Below the pieces are notes generated by a model. The model was not told the DNA's origin, made no database searches, and saw only the letters and a list, made by a program, of their open reading frames with translations. Shown piece after piece: positions 13,835 through 25,726 of a stretch of DNA of 64,000 nucleotides. Position 1 is the first letter of the stretch. The number at the start of each line of letters is the position of its first letter. A program made the translations under genes and the position numbers. This DNA comes from Turbatrix aceti (lineage: Eukaryota > Nematoda > Chromadorea > Rhabditida > Panagrolaimidae). The stretch is taken from NCBI GenBank assembly GCA_963969345.1, contig OZ017766.1, positions 930,001-994,000 of the forward strand, read 5' to 3'.

Positions 13835-14610
13835 ACACTACGCGTCAATAGGTCTCGACGCGAAAATTTTTTGAGTTTTTATAGAGTGTTGTGTATTCGT
13901 CGGCATTTTTCACATGTTCATTCATTCTCATTTGTTTTGTTACTTTTCAGTGTCATTAGGCTAAGACTGAGCTAACTAACCGTCCCTGGGCTGAGTTGAT
14001 AAGTTATCGGAGAAATATGCAAGAAGGCGCTAAAGTTGCCAAAGAGAGGACGGGGAACATTAGTGCGCGCGGAGTGTTCCCCTCTCTTCTAGAGGTGCAA
14101 ACCGCGTATATCTTGGTGATTTTTTATTGAGCTTCTGCGTTACGATAGCCGTTTTATTTTTTTTTTTTGACATCCGTGAGGTCAAAATACCTCGGAAAAG
14201 TGAAATCGTGCATATTTGACTTCCCTCGACCAAACCGAAGCGAGCACCTGAAAGCACTGAATATAAAATCGTGAATAACTCGAAAACTAATAGTCGCCGA
14301 CCGGGGTAAAGTTGGGTGGGCCTCCAAGCTATAGGTATGGGCAACTCGGTATCAGCTGTACACTACAGGTATGGAGAAAAAACCTGAAATGCGTTTTCAA
14401 AATAGGCAACTTTAGCGCTTTCTAGCATATTTCTCCGATAACTTATCAACTCAGCCCAGGGCCGGTTAGTTAGCTCAGTCTTAGCCTAATGACACTGAAA
14501 AGCAACAAAACAAATGAGAATGCATGAACATGTGAAAAATGCCGACGAATACACAACACTTTATAAAAACTCAAAAAATTTTCGCGTCGAGGCCTATTGA
14601 CGCGTAGTGT
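13835..14610. mobile_element. Foldback element, 206-bp arms, TATTCGTCG lineage
   Basis: Arms 13835-14040 and 14405-14610 are nearly perfect reverse complements, starting ACACTACGCGTCAATAGG. The loop (14041-14404) has a short hairpin around GTGCGCGCGGAGTGTTCCC. GAAT flanks both sides, a possible 4-bp target duplication. The arm module GTGTTGTGTATTCGTCGGCA is also in the 30531-32048 element (GTGTTATGTATTCGTCGACA), placing them in one lineage. No transposase is seen. Confidence 0.75.
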
Positions 14611-14675
14611 GAATATCTTATCACTGTTATTTTCCGACAGATTAGCACAGTAACTGCATTCTGCACTACGATTGC

Positions 14676-15540
14676 CCGTGCACGATGTACCCATGGTTTT
14701 AACACGAAAAGTCGATTTTGGTCATTTTTGAATGTTTAAAAAACAACATTGCTGTATATTTTTGTTTTAAAGATCGTTATAGGGGTTATCAGCGGTGGCG
14801 AATCTGATAGTGATATCAAAAAATTGATAAGCAATCAATAAATCAATAATTTTGACAAAAAATTACTGTAACTTAAAAACGGACTGTAGAGTCTGAAAAC
14901 TGAACAGTTTACCGTATTCTACGACCTCGAAAACCCGTGTATGCCGAAATTGGGCCACGGTTCCCCATCGAAAAAAAAAGTTATTTGAATTTAAAAATTA
15001 AAATTCTAAAAGCGTTTTTATAGCTCAAAATCAATAATTTTTTTCCGGATCAAAAAATTTTCAAAATTTGTTAAGTTTTTAATCAGAGTGCCAAAATTCG
15101 TTTTTGGCAATTTCAAACTGACTTTTTAAGAAGCTTACAAAGTCAACACACTGCGCGCAAGCACAAGTCAAGACACTGCGTGCGCATCGTTTTCTTCATT
15201 TCAGCGCGCGCTTTTGCAGGGCATTTTAATTCAAATTCAAATAACTTTTTTTTTCGATGGGGAACCGTGGCCCAATTTCGGCATACACGGGTTTTCGAGG
15301 TCGTAGAATACGGTAAACTATTCAGTTTTCAGACTCTACAGTCCCTTTTTGAGTTACAGTAATTTTTTTCCAAAATTATTGATTTATTGATTGATTATAA
15401 ATTTTTTGATACTACTATCAGATTCACCGCCGCTGATTACCCCCAAAACGATCTTTAAATCCTAAATATATCTATTTTTTACATTCGAAAATGGCCAAAA
15501 TCGAGTTTTCGTGTCAGAACCATGGGTACATCGTGCCGTG
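14676..15540. mobile_element. Foldback element, about 310-bp arms
   Basis: Left arm about 14676-14990 and right arm about 15231-15540 are reverse complements for most of their length (for example CGAGGTCGTAGAATACGG against its complement). The ends read GCACGATGTACCCATGG. It begins 65 bp after the previous foldback. The loop of about 240 bp is not coding. No clear target duplication. Confidence 0.7.
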
Positions 15541-18075
15541 TTATTCGCATGCTGTCCGCAGGTTTCAACTTTTAATTTTAATAATTTAGAAAAAAATAAA
15601 TAGATGTCAAAATGTGTCAGATCATTGGTATTTCTTGATAAATTCTGCTTGAGACGTTGTCAACATTCTCAGGTAGAGAAAAATAGAGAGATAATCACAA
15701 CCACGCTACGACGAGACGACGATTGTGTGTGCTTTTGTACTGCTGCGTGTGTTTGTATGCATTATTGTCACGCAAAGTTCATCCAGATCACTCCTGACTT
15801 GGCTTTTCAAAATTCATGCCGATTCCGCATGTGAATGTTGATCAATCGTGCGTTCGTGAAAAAGTTTAAACCTAGGGAAAAGTTGGAGCATGTGACAAAC
15901 TAGTACATAGATCACAGACATTTGAAGCCCTGATTTTTGCATTTTTTAGTCGCAAAATTTTTTACAAGTGAAGCACACATACACTAATTTTTGGGACGAA
16001 ATTAAGCCTCCGAAAAACTTAATTGATAAGGCAACAATTTTTTGTGCAGTCAAAAAGCAGAAAGAACATCACTGTTAATTTCTGGTGGAACTTTGAAGCC
16101 TTTATGCTTCCGCTTACTTTTTTGTTGTCGTTTAGACGTAAACAAAAAAATGGAAAGCAAAAATATGAGCTGCGTAGAACTATGCACTGAGACACAATTC
16201 TCTACAAATCCAGTGTGATAATGTTAAGAATGTATAAATTTAAAAATAAAGGAAATTCCGCCTGTGTCTTATTCACGCGACAGAATTTAAAGTTTTTACG
16301 GGAAAAATAGGGGAATTTTGTTCACAAAATATAATAATACTAAAAAAGTGCAAATTTTGTGACATCAGGCACTCGAAAATATGTAGCACGCTTTTGGCAC
16401 ACGCATCTTGAATAGGGTTGTTCATTACGATTTATTCAAATGCTTGGAATGAATGTTATCGCTACATGAAAGTTGAATTTTTTAACATTCAAAAATTTGT
16501 AATTACAAATTTATTTTGCTCTTGATGTTTTATAAAATAATTAGGTTAATGAAAACTTAGTAGCAAGTTTTTTTCTCCCAAAAAATCCTAATAACGTAAA
16601 AAGCTACAGTACTCTTGTCATTACTGATCTTGGTGGTGTCACATGAAAATCCTATGATACAAAAGTGATGATAATTTTTTCGATGTAAAATTGGAACGGA
16701 AAGTTCGATGATCGAGCACCCATCGCAGATTAACGGAGAAAGAGCGGTGATGCACAGACTTACAACCGACGCCCGTGCAAAAAGTAGCACATACACCCGA
16801 TAGATTTCTTTAAATAATGAATATTCTCAAAAGATATTTATCTACAGATGGATTTTGTCTTCCGAATTTTTTCGGGGGGGGGGGGGTAGAACAACAAAAA
16901 TGATAACAATAAGATTTTTTTAAATAAAATTTGATAAACGATGTATTTTGACGCATCTTATTAATGTTTTGAAGGGATTTACACAACAATTAGTACACAT
17001 ATACCGTCATTGTTTCACCCAACGATAAATATTATGTAAAACACAGAGGCAGGCCTGTTTAATACTTTGATCGCCTTGTTCAAAGTTCAGAAAGTTCATG
17101 TTCGCCGCGCTCACCAGTCGGTCGTTACCGGAGGGCCCCTGTTTCTGTAAGCACATGCTCAACGCACTCCTGTCTCCAAAAGTGTTATCCCCTTAGGCAA
17201 GAACAAGAAACTAATAACCATAGTTGTTGTGTCGACATCATAAGTCAGTCGCGGGGAGCAGTGTAAGTAGCGGGGTAACTCTGCCTGGCTGCCCGGCTTG
17301 GTGCTATGTATGCCTCAATACAAACAACTACTTGCTCACGTTTGTACAAGGGAATTCATAGTACGTAAAAGTTTTAGCCTTTGTGTTCATGGAAAAAAGA
17401 AAAGATGAAATTATACAAGATGCTGGGGATTTTACAATTGTACGCAGAGCATATTTGAGAAACAGTAAAAACCGTTGCACATGAAATCTCGAAAAACGTA
17501 AAGCAAACATGTTTAGGAACGCAAAAATGCAATTCAAAACTCACAGGACTTTAAAGATAATATGAAACTATACGAAAACTAAATAGCAATGAATAAAACG
17601 TTTTCCAGAGTGTTCAACCAATATGAAACCAAACTTTTATATTCAAAAAGTGGCATTCCCAAATCTTGAAATATCCGGGTATATCAAAAAAAATCTATAC
17701 CAAGCACAATTTTTCAACAGCAAAGAAATTTTATTCATTAATTGCGGCCACCCAGAACACCCCCTTCGTACCCTCAATGCGCATCTGAACAAAATTGTTA
17801 CCATCCATATTTTTTCTTGAAATAGCCTCCGACAACAAGATTCAAGACAATTTGTTGTGTACATATCGAGAGTCCATTCGCGTTGACAGTGCACACAGCG
17901 CTTTACAAGTACAGGTGCTCATTTGATTAGTAATATTTGCAGATGCATATAAAGCTAGCACAAAGTATACATACTGTACACTAACAAAGTAGGCTGTCTG
18001 TGTGTTGTCGACGTGTTTGCAAATATTACTTATTCTAATCAGCAGGACATATAAACGTAAGTTACATGCTGCAGG
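15541..18075. other. No gene recognised
   Basis: AT-rich single-copy-looking DNA. Contains a G11 run at about 16876-16886. The stretch 17040-17310 is more GC-rich but shows no frame with a recognisable domain. No splice-consistent exon was found. Confidence 0.3.
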
Positions 18076-18231
18076 CAATTTTCGGGTTTGGGTTCGGGTT
18101 CGGGCCGGGTTTCGGGTCAGGTAACCCGAAATTTTTGAGTTCGGGTTCGGAGATGGGTCGGGAAACCCGAAAATTTCGGGTTCGAGTGCAGGTTCGGGTC
18201 GGGTTACCCGAAAAATTTCCGAACCTGACAA
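18076..18231. repeat. Small foldback made of GGGTTCGGG / CCCGAA units
   Basis: A dense run of GGGTTCGGG units and their complement CCCGAAA alternates over about 150 bp. The right edge reads CCGAACCTGACAACACAG, which in reverse gives a hAT-like CTGTGTTGTCAGG. Left edge CAGGCAATTTTCGGG. No 8-bp duplication was found. The organisation parallels the hAT-type elements at 30.2, 44.6 and 56.6 kb. Confidence 0.45.
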
Positions 18232-18244
18232 CACAGTCTGTAAC

Positions 18245-19260
18245 ATATCGCCGCCCCGCAGAATTCCGCGTTACGGCTTGTGTACACGTGATTGCGCAAG
18301 AAAACTTGTATTCATGTGTGCAAAAAGCAAGGCAGATCTGTATGAACCAAAATGTACGTTGAAGTTAGACACAAGCTTTCTTCATCGTACCTAGCAGCAT
18401 GTAAACAGGAAATAACACTCTCCTACTTTTGATTTACTTGACTTTTTCTCAATCGCACTCCAGATCCAGCGAGCAACAAACTATCCATACTTTGAATACA
18501 TCAATCTCCATAAGAAAAAAATACGGTCCTCTAGTTAAAAAATCAGCCTTAAAGTCGATTAGCTTTGCAAATCATCCGACAAAAACAATGTGAATTATCA
18601 AAAGAGTCATTAACTGTGACATTTTTTAAACGGGACACTAATGTAAGAAAGATTGCGTGAGCCACAGACTACATTAAGAACACGTTATGAAATATTTTTC
18701 TGTTATATATGTAATAAAAAAATTAAATATATATTTTTGCTTTTTTTTCAACGCAAACCATAAAAATGGTTCTAAAACACATATGCCTGTCTGAATAGGT
18801 ATTAAAAAGTGGAACATTTCAATTATTCTGTATTATGACTATCCTTCGTCTCTTTCTCTTACTTCTCACAACCATGATCACAAAAGGATGACAAAAGTGT
18901 GCAAAACATATGCATGAGGTATTATCCCATAATCCCTCCGGCTTTGTCAGTGGCATGGCAACTATTGACTACGTCGTATCTCTCGTTTCGGGGGGGGGGT
19001 GGAAAAAAGTGAGTGGATATTTAGAGGTCGCTTTTAGTACTCCTACGAAGACCAAAAATAGCATTTTACAAAGAAACGTTCTTAAAAGAATGGTTTTTTG
19101 GTTTAATGCGCGATTTTTTTCAAAAAAATTGTAAAGTTATTGTAAATTTAGCAAATTGACTTCAACAAATTATCCAGATTGTTACTTTCTGCAACAGGTG
19201 TTGCATGCCAGAAATAACCATTAAGGTACACGGTACAAGGTATAGATAACAAATTAAATA
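18245..19260. other. No gene recognised
   Basis: AT-rich, with a G10 run near 18990. No supported coding or RNA feature. Confidence 0.3.
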
Positions 19261-19281
19261 GTTAACAATATGAATGCAATC

Positions 19282-19397
19282 GCGACCAAAACGAATCGAG
19301 ACATTTACACCTACGTGGACATCATTTGTGCCTCCTAACATCTGGTCTAATGATAACTAACCACTGAGTAAAAGTGAAATAAATAAATAAATAAATA
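19282..19397 (+). mobile_element. 5'-truncated RTE-like LINE copy
   Basis: Same LINE end as 11398-11549, in plus orientation: GCGACCAAAACGAATCGAG, the ICAS-stop codons, 3' UTR and (AAAT)n. The duplication AATGCAATC is at 19273-19281 and 19398-19406. The UTR has GTAAAAGTG where other copies read GTAATGGTG. Confidence 0.8.
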
Positions 19398-19869
19398 AAT
19401 GCAATCAAGTATGTTATTTTGTGAATAGACAGGTAAAGATTGCAGAAAACTAAAAAACGCTGCTTACGAGACAGAATTTGCGCTGATGACAACGGTGAAT
19501 GCATGAACACAGTACGCACATTCAGTGTTTGCTTCTTCAAAGAACCAACCTGCCTAATGGCGTCGCCTAGGTCAGAGATATATCACAGTGCTAACCATTG
19601 CCATTGCCAGTTGAAATTATGCTAACAAAAAGACGCGTATGTCTCGGAGTTTCCAAGAACAGAAATTATAATCGATTTTTGAAACCAATCAAAAATCCTA
19701 ATTTTTCAGTAGACTGAGTTACCCCAAAATTTAGGTAGCAATTCTGTTCCGGAATATGAATCAAGAACAAAATCGCTGGTGTTTGGTTTTGCAGTTTAGC
19801 AACCTAAAAATTTTTAAAAAAATTTTTAGTTTAAAAACATTAGTTTAAAAACATTAGTGGTGCCGGGAC

Positions 19870-20090
19870 TGTGTGACCATTCTCCCAGGGACTGGCGAGC
19901 GAGCCACGAGCGCGAGGCAGGGAACGTGTGCGGCCACGAGAGAAGCGTGCGCCGGCAAGATAGGCAGATCGGCAGCGACTGATGACGCCTAGCCATCTGC
20001 GGATATATAAATAAACGTCTACGAAGTGTGGTGTGCCTGCGAGGAATTACGAAAAAGCCGGGAACCTTCCACGCTTGCAAATGGTGACGA
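19870..20090 (+). mobile_element. Possible solo LTR or LTR fragment
   Basis: A GC-rich island in AT-rich DNA with TATATAAATAAA at about 20003-20014. It ends TTGCA, followed by ATGGTGACGAGAAGC, which resembles an LTR edge plus primer-binding site of a Gypsy or BEL element. No second LTR, 5-bp duplication or gag/pol is visible. It could equally be a host promoter island. Confidence 0.3.
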
Positions 20091-20656
20091 GAAGCTATTC
20101 GAACTACGCCGAAGAGAGACCATGATTGCAATAAGTCAGCTGTCTATTAGGATTCAAATGCCAAACAACTGATGAAAAGATTCAAAGAACGCCCATAAAA
20201 TCAGAAACTTTGCTCAACGATCAGTGCTTGCATTCTATCATACATTGTTCCTAAACTTTGACTATAAAAATTCTGGTACCTTATGCATATGTATTCTGTA
20301 GCATAGGAATAACATTCCTAAAATACAAAAAACAGCAATTTGATACAACATCTATAGTTAAGAAAGTACTGATGTGAGTGGACGCGTAAGAGTGCAACTA
20401 TTTTTTATTTCTGTTTTTCTGAAAGCCGTGGGGTAAAGTCTTAAGAGTGGAGTATAATCTGTATTACAGATGTCGTTTTTAGAGTTCTAGACGATTAAAA
20501 AGGGATCCAAAATATTTGTTTTTCTATTTTAAAATTTTTGTGAATCAAGATAGAACTTTTTTGCACCCTAAATCAGCTCATTTTCTAAAAGAAATAAATA
20601 ACATTGTCCATTAAATTTGTTGGACGTACTGGATTGTTCAACTTTGTTTTACCCAA

Positions 20657-21322
20657 AAAATTGTGAACTCCCGAACAAATTTACCATCTTTAAAAGCCAC
20701 TTCTCGTCGTGCAGCATCGCCGAAAGACATCATCTCGTGCGTTCCTTTTTTTGATTGGGTTAACCAAAAACTTGTGCAACCAGCATTTTTTCAGAAAAGC
20801 TTCTTCCCCATCCGGTCCAATTCTTTACCATTACCGCGGGGCATGTATTGTATTGTACCCATAAGTGCAGACCCGGACGAAGTATACAAACGCAAACTCC
20901 AACTTGTCAAGTACACGGCCATAACAGGCAATTAAGACTTCCTTCCCGGAGATGAAGTGCATCTGTCTACGTGCAAGAACATGTTTTTTATTTCAAAAAA
21001 TTTGGGAACTTTTTGCAGAAAAAGAAGACGTTTGTTTGCCTCCCCCGACCCGCATGCAGGCAGTAGCGAGAGAACTAATCAAGAAAAATCGGGAGTTCCG
21101 CGAATAAGCTTCCCGCTGCTACACTCAAAAGATTGTTGCCATTCTGGGCAGGAGAGAAAACAACTTTGGGGAGGCAACACATCCTGTAGTCGACGCTTCC
21201 TGGCATTTTCCGTGTTTTTCGGTTTCTTTTCGGAGCGCCTTGAAGTGCAACGAGAGAACATATCGATAGAACAAAAATCGTTTAGGAGACAGGCCACGAC
21301 AGGATTTAGGAACAAGGGTTGA
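20657..21322 (+). pseudogene. Degraded coding-like stretch, family unknown
   Basis: Two overlapping plus-strand frames (20663-20935 and 20957-21322) have protein-like composition. Examples are RGMYCIVPISADPDEVYKRK and, in another frame, MQAVARELIKKNREFRE. Frame changes and stops suggest decay. It runs directly into the repeat module at 21290, so it may be the coding remnant of that foldback lineage. I cannot name the family. Confidence 0.25.
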
Positions 21323-21700
21323 GACGAGGACAAGACTTTTTTACAACTTTTTATTTTTTGAGCCAGAATTGTTCCCCACCCCTAAAAACCTCTATTCCCG
21401 CCAAACACAGATTTAAAAAAAAAATCGGATTCTCTGAAAGGTTTTTTACAAAAATTAATGCCACGCGCTCTGTTCATGGAGAAAAAGGCTGAACATTTTT
21501 TAGGGGGGTTTTCATAGACGCGGAACACGAAAACGTAATCAAAATTTTTTTATCGTTACGGCAAGTGCCACTTTTGGGCTAAAATTGATGGTTTTTTGGC
21601 CACCACAGATTGGGTTTTCAGAGGTGTCAACAATGGCATAGCCTATCTTTTTCCCCTTGTTTTGACACGTCGAATGGGGTAACGCATGAAACAAAGGAAT
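21290..21700 (+). repeat. Single arm of the CGACAGGATTT foldback lineage
   Basis: Starts CCACGACAGGATTTAGG and continues GCCAGAATTGTTCCCCACC then CTAAAAACCTCT. This matches, module by module, the arms at 49130-49560 and 50010-50490. The opposite arm is absent here, so it is a solo or truncated copy. Confidence 0.65.
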
Positions 21701-21849
21701 CTAGTTGGTCTCCTAGACAATGCACGACACTTTAAAAATAGTAAAAAAATAAGTGTGTTTTTGATACCATTTTGTTATCATCATGATATGATATTATGAT
21801 AGTATCATTATGTGATACTGATATCGCTATTAACATCAAATTTTGATAT

Positions 21850-21912
21850 TTTTGAGCCTTAAAAGGCCGGCCTGGCCTGGGCTTACATAAAAACGGCCCG
21901 TTGAGAGCCTTG
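21850..21912. repeat. Terminus of a GGCCCG-type hAT-like element
   Basis: On the minus strand it begins CAAGGCTCTCAACGGGCCG and goes on into AGGCCAGGCCGGCC, sharing TCAACGGGCCG with ends at 30462 and 44830. The partner end and the target duplication were not found. Confidence 0.4.
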
Positions 21913-21920
21913 GTCAAAAG

Positions 21921-22732
21921 TCTACAGTATTACAGTATGGCCATTCAAAGAATTGAATTAACCAAAAGAAGTTACTTAAAAAACATTTTTCTTTCCATTT
22001 TTTAAAATAAATTCACTATATTCGTTTTGAAATTCAAAAAAAAAATAAAAATTAACAAAAGACTTGTACAAATTATGAAAAATTACATAAACAGCTTTTT
22101 ATAAAAAAAAATTGTAGTTTACAAGACCAGATACATAGTTTTGTATTAAACAAACATTTTGCGCGTCTTACGTATATGTATTTCATCTCTTTTTCGTATG
22201 TGTGCACAAATGCGGCGCTAGCCATTGTAATCGGGGTGAGCTTTGTTTGCCTCTACTCCGCGACACGACTCGTTTATATCGCGGATTCTATGTACTTTGA
22301 TTCGTGCTACTTCTTTGACCTTCTTTTTATGATGAAAAATGAAAACCCTAGCGGCCGACAGGGGATAGGAGGATGCACTCACTCACTCAGCCCTCCGATT
22401 GGGGTACATTCACCCAACTACCGTCGTCATCGAGGTGAGTGCCCTCTTTCATAGTACACATTTTGAATTTTGCATTATGTTTAACGCAATCTTTAAAATA
22501 CGGTTGTCCTGTAGGCTGCTTGGGTATTGTACAGCCTACCTCAGCCCCCCCCCCTTGATAAACACTTCACACAACACTTCGTAGGGGAGGGGATCATCAA
22601 GTGGACACGCCCTGAGGCGAGTCCCAGGGTGTACGTTGTTTTGAAGGATATACAACATAAAAAGCTGTTTTTCAAATACTTGTGTAAGTGCTGCACTTAG
22701 TTTTTCGAATGACCTACCTACATATATGTATG
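21921..22732. other. No gene recognised
   Basis: AT-rich, with a C9 run near 22547. No supported feature. Confidence 0.3.
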
Positions 22733-23000
22733 CACTGTTCCGCTGAAGGCTAGCATTTCGACTCCGACTCCCAGAATCGGCTCTTTGACTTCGAGTCAAA
22801 ATAGGTTCACAGAAAATGCATCAATAAAAGCCTAAAACTGCGTGCTTTCATCGTTATCGACTTTTTATTTTACAAAATCAAAAGTTTGGCATCAAAAATG
22901 GCTATAAAAGTGTATTTTTTTCAAAAAATTTTCAGGGTCAGAGTCAGAGTCAGAGTCAGAGTCAAAGAGTCGAATCTGAGTCGGAGTCAGCGGAACACTG
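22733..23000. mobile_element. hAT-like small element with GACTCCGACTC / GAGTCAGAGTC ends
   Basis: Left end CACTGTTCCGCTGA at 22733; right end is the complement of CAGTGTTCCGCTGA, ending at 23000. Each end is followed inward by repeated GACTC units, including GTCAGA repeated four times on the right. The flanks are complementary to each other (TATGTATG / CATACATA) rather than direct. So either the terminal repeat is longer or no duplication survives. Confidence 0.55.
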
Positions 23001-23111
23001 CATACATATGTCCCTGGTTTTTATGAATTCAGAATGCGACAATGTACGTATTCACTGCAGTCGACTTTAACTTTGCTATACGATCAAAGATGTAATTTGT
23101 ATTCTTTAGAC

Positions 23112-23178
23112 CAGGGTTGTCAGAAAACTTGTTCGTTCATGTTTGTTTGCGAAAAAAACGGCTGTTCTTCCAACCCTG
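23112..23178. repeat. Possible 67-bp minimal hAT-like element
   Basis: CAGGGTTGTCAG at the left and the complement of CAGGGTTGGAAG at the right enclose only 67 bp. The flanks CTTTAGAC and ATTCAGAG agree at 5 of 8. Weak. Confidence 0.25.
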
Positions 23179-23378
23179 ATTCAGAGTGCCTATTGAAAAC
23201 GTTATAAACAGAGTACCGATATCTGAAATACCATAATGCACAACCGTTGATAAAAGTTGCAAAATTGCACTAATCGGATCCGGTTCAGAGAACACAGAAT
23301 GACACAAAAATGATATGACCTTTTACGACGTTCAAAAAATTAAAAATCCGATTACGAGTTATTTAGCAAACCGCGGTG

Positions 23379-24958
23379 TACAGTAGCGCGCAAAAGTACA
23401 AGTGTGAACATTAATTTGTACCGTGCTCTGTTCAAACGTGTTGGTTGGGGCTCAAATTTTTTTTGGTAAACACCCTTGCGTCTAGCCTCAGCATTACCAA
23501 GTTTCAGACAGATTCGTTAAAAAATGGATTTTTGCGATATCGATTTGTACAGTGCGCGCAAGCAAAAGTCCAAGTGTAAGGTGCGTTTTCTGAAGCGAAG
23601 AAGCATTTCTTGAAGTATGATGGCGTTTATTGCGTTTATATATAGTATTTTGTATGTTTTATTGATTTGAAACGTATATTGCACGAGACATAGATTTTAT
23701 CGGGAAAATGAAGATGACAAAAGGTCATTTCAAAGGTTTACTCCTCTAGGTTGGCTTCGAAGGCTCTGGACATCGGGAATTTAGTTTTATCCACCGTCCC
23801 AGTGCTTGAAGTGATAGCAGTAATTGTCTGCACAATTCATAAACGCAGCCAACCCTCTATCGTTACAAACACGAACGATAAAAAGTTTTTTCTAATGTTG
23901 AGGTAGAACTTCGAGTTGGCTCAAGTTGATAAAAATGAAAATCGCAGGCAACGTGGATGTGATAAAATTAGCCCTGTGGTTCTAAGACAATGCCTACAAG
24001 TTGCCAAATACAAATGACAACCACTTTCCGCTTATCCACCTGTTTCCGCAAAGAACGGGACGATAAACCTGTAACTCCGATAAACCCCAACATTGTGGTA
24101 GATGACAATTGGTCGGAAGAAGGTGGTAAGATATGGTTTTTTACTTTGAAAACGATCAACGTACCACTAAACACACAACAGAAACTGATTCACACTTTAT
24201 TTATGGCTTCGGTAGAATTTTTGATAATGCTCAATTTTTCGATATTGACTTAAACTTGTGAAATATTTTAGCGTCTTCCACTTCTGTGGGGAAAAACATG
24301 TCACTGAGGAGAAATGTTATCAATTATGTTTGGCAACTTGTAGGCATTGTTTTAGAACCACAGGACTAATTTTATCACCTCCCCGTTGCCTGCAATTTTC
24401 ATTTTTATCAACTTGAGCCAACTCGAAGTTCTACCTCAACATTAGAAAATTTTTTTTATTGTCCGTGTTTGTAACGACAGAGGGTTGGCTGTGTTTATAA
24501 ATTGTGCAAACAGTTACTGCTATCATTGCAAGCACTGGGACGGTGGATAAAACTAAATTCCCGATGTCCAGAGCCTTCGAAGCCAACCTAGAGGAGTAAA
24601 CCTTTGAAATGACCTTTTGTCATCTTCATTTTCCCGATAAAATCTATGTCTCGTGCAATATACGTTTCAAATCAATAAAACATACAAAATACTATATATA
24701 AACGCAATAAACGCCATCATACTTCAAGAAATGCTTCTTCGCTTCAGAAAACGCACCTTACACTTGGACTTTTGCTTGCGCGCACTGTACAAATCGATAT
24801 CGCAAAAATCCATTTTTTAACGAATCTGTCTGAAACTTGGTAATGCTGAGGCTAGACGCAAGGGTGTTTACCAAAAAAAAATTGAGCCCCAACCAACACG
24901 TTTGAACAGAGCACGGTACAAATTAATGTTCACACTTGTACTTTTGCGCGCTACTGTA
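23379..24958. mobile_element. Tc1/mariner-type foldback with about 630-bp arms
   Basis: Ends read TACAGTAGCGCGCAAAAGTA and its complement, the TA-CAGT start expected of Tc1-like elements that duplicate TA. Arms 23379-24007 and about 24330-24958 match nearly perfectly. Such arms are far longer than the usual 20-250 bp, leaving a loop of about 320 bp. A 190-bp single-sided relative lies at 53650-53841. No DDE transposase is visible, so it is non-autonomous. Confidence 0.8.
24010..24260 (+). pseudogene. Coding-like remnant in the loop of the Tc1-type foldback
   Basis: One frame gives PNIVVDDNWSEEGGKIWFF. A second, downstream, gives MVFYFENDQRTTKH, continues into FIYGFGRIFDNAQFFDIDLNL and stops. 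Both have natural composition and appear joined by a frameshift. Family unknown. It could be a decayed transposase or a captured host exon. Confidence 0.3.
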
Positions 24959-25365
24959 GTAAAAAACCCGGTGTAGTTATATTATTTATGCACAGCTTTC
25001 AGAAAAGAACAAAAAGAGGATCAACAAGTAAAAAAATGTGTTTAGGTTTAATAAAAACAGGGTTGCAAAAGTCTTCGGGGAATGAAAAAAAGAGGAATAT
25101 TTCTGGAGAATTTTCGAAGATTCCTCGGAGAACCTCCTTTGAAATTCCCAAATAAAGCCATGCGTCAAAAACGGGATCTAAAATAAAAAATCCACACCAA
25201 GAGCGATCTATTTATTAACAGGCATTAAAATTGCAACCTGACTTTAACAATTAAAGCGAGATTTGAAGGGCAAACTTCATTATTTGGCAGAAGTTCAAAC
25301 TTCAAAAAAAATCAAATCTTTTTACATTTCTTAAATTTGTGAGAGATCAAATCTTTTAGGACCAA
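24959..25365. other. No gene recognised
   Basis: AT-rich, no supported feature. It leads into the repeat module at 25366. Confidence 0.3.
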
Positions 25366-25726
25366 GGTGGGGAGAAGGACACATCATTTTGACACTTTCA
25401 AATGTTTTGAGTCAGACTTGTAGGCTTTGGGGGGAAAGGTCCAAAGCCGCGATATTTTATTTTATAAAATTCGGATTCACGAGATTCGGCTTCAGAAGTG
25501 TTTTTCATAAAAAATAGTGCCCTGTGCTACGTTGGTCATGAACAATTCTGAAACAATTAATATAGGGGTTTCTGAAGACGGCGGATCCAATGACATACTC
25601 AGAATTTTTTTTCAGTTACGGTAATTATCGATTTTTTGATATCATACGTTTTCAAACCGCTATCATATTCGGATCTCAAACTTAAGCGGTAATTCGATAA
25701 GCCTATCTTCTTCCCCGTTGTTTTTT
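25366..25726 (+). repeat. Divergent module of the CGACAGGATTT foldback lineage
   Basis: The order GTAGGCTTTGG, then CGGATTCACGAGATTCGGCTTC, then TACTCAGAATTTTTTTTC, then TTACGGTAATTATCG and finally CCTATCTTCTTCCCCG matches the 49130, 21290 and 58570 elements. It abuts the palindrome at 25727 and may be its unmatched outer arm. Confidence 0.5.

Noticed and set aside
18066..18362. Open frame with repeated FGFGFGP residues
   Set aside because: Created by GGGTTCGGG repeats of a foldback, not a protein.
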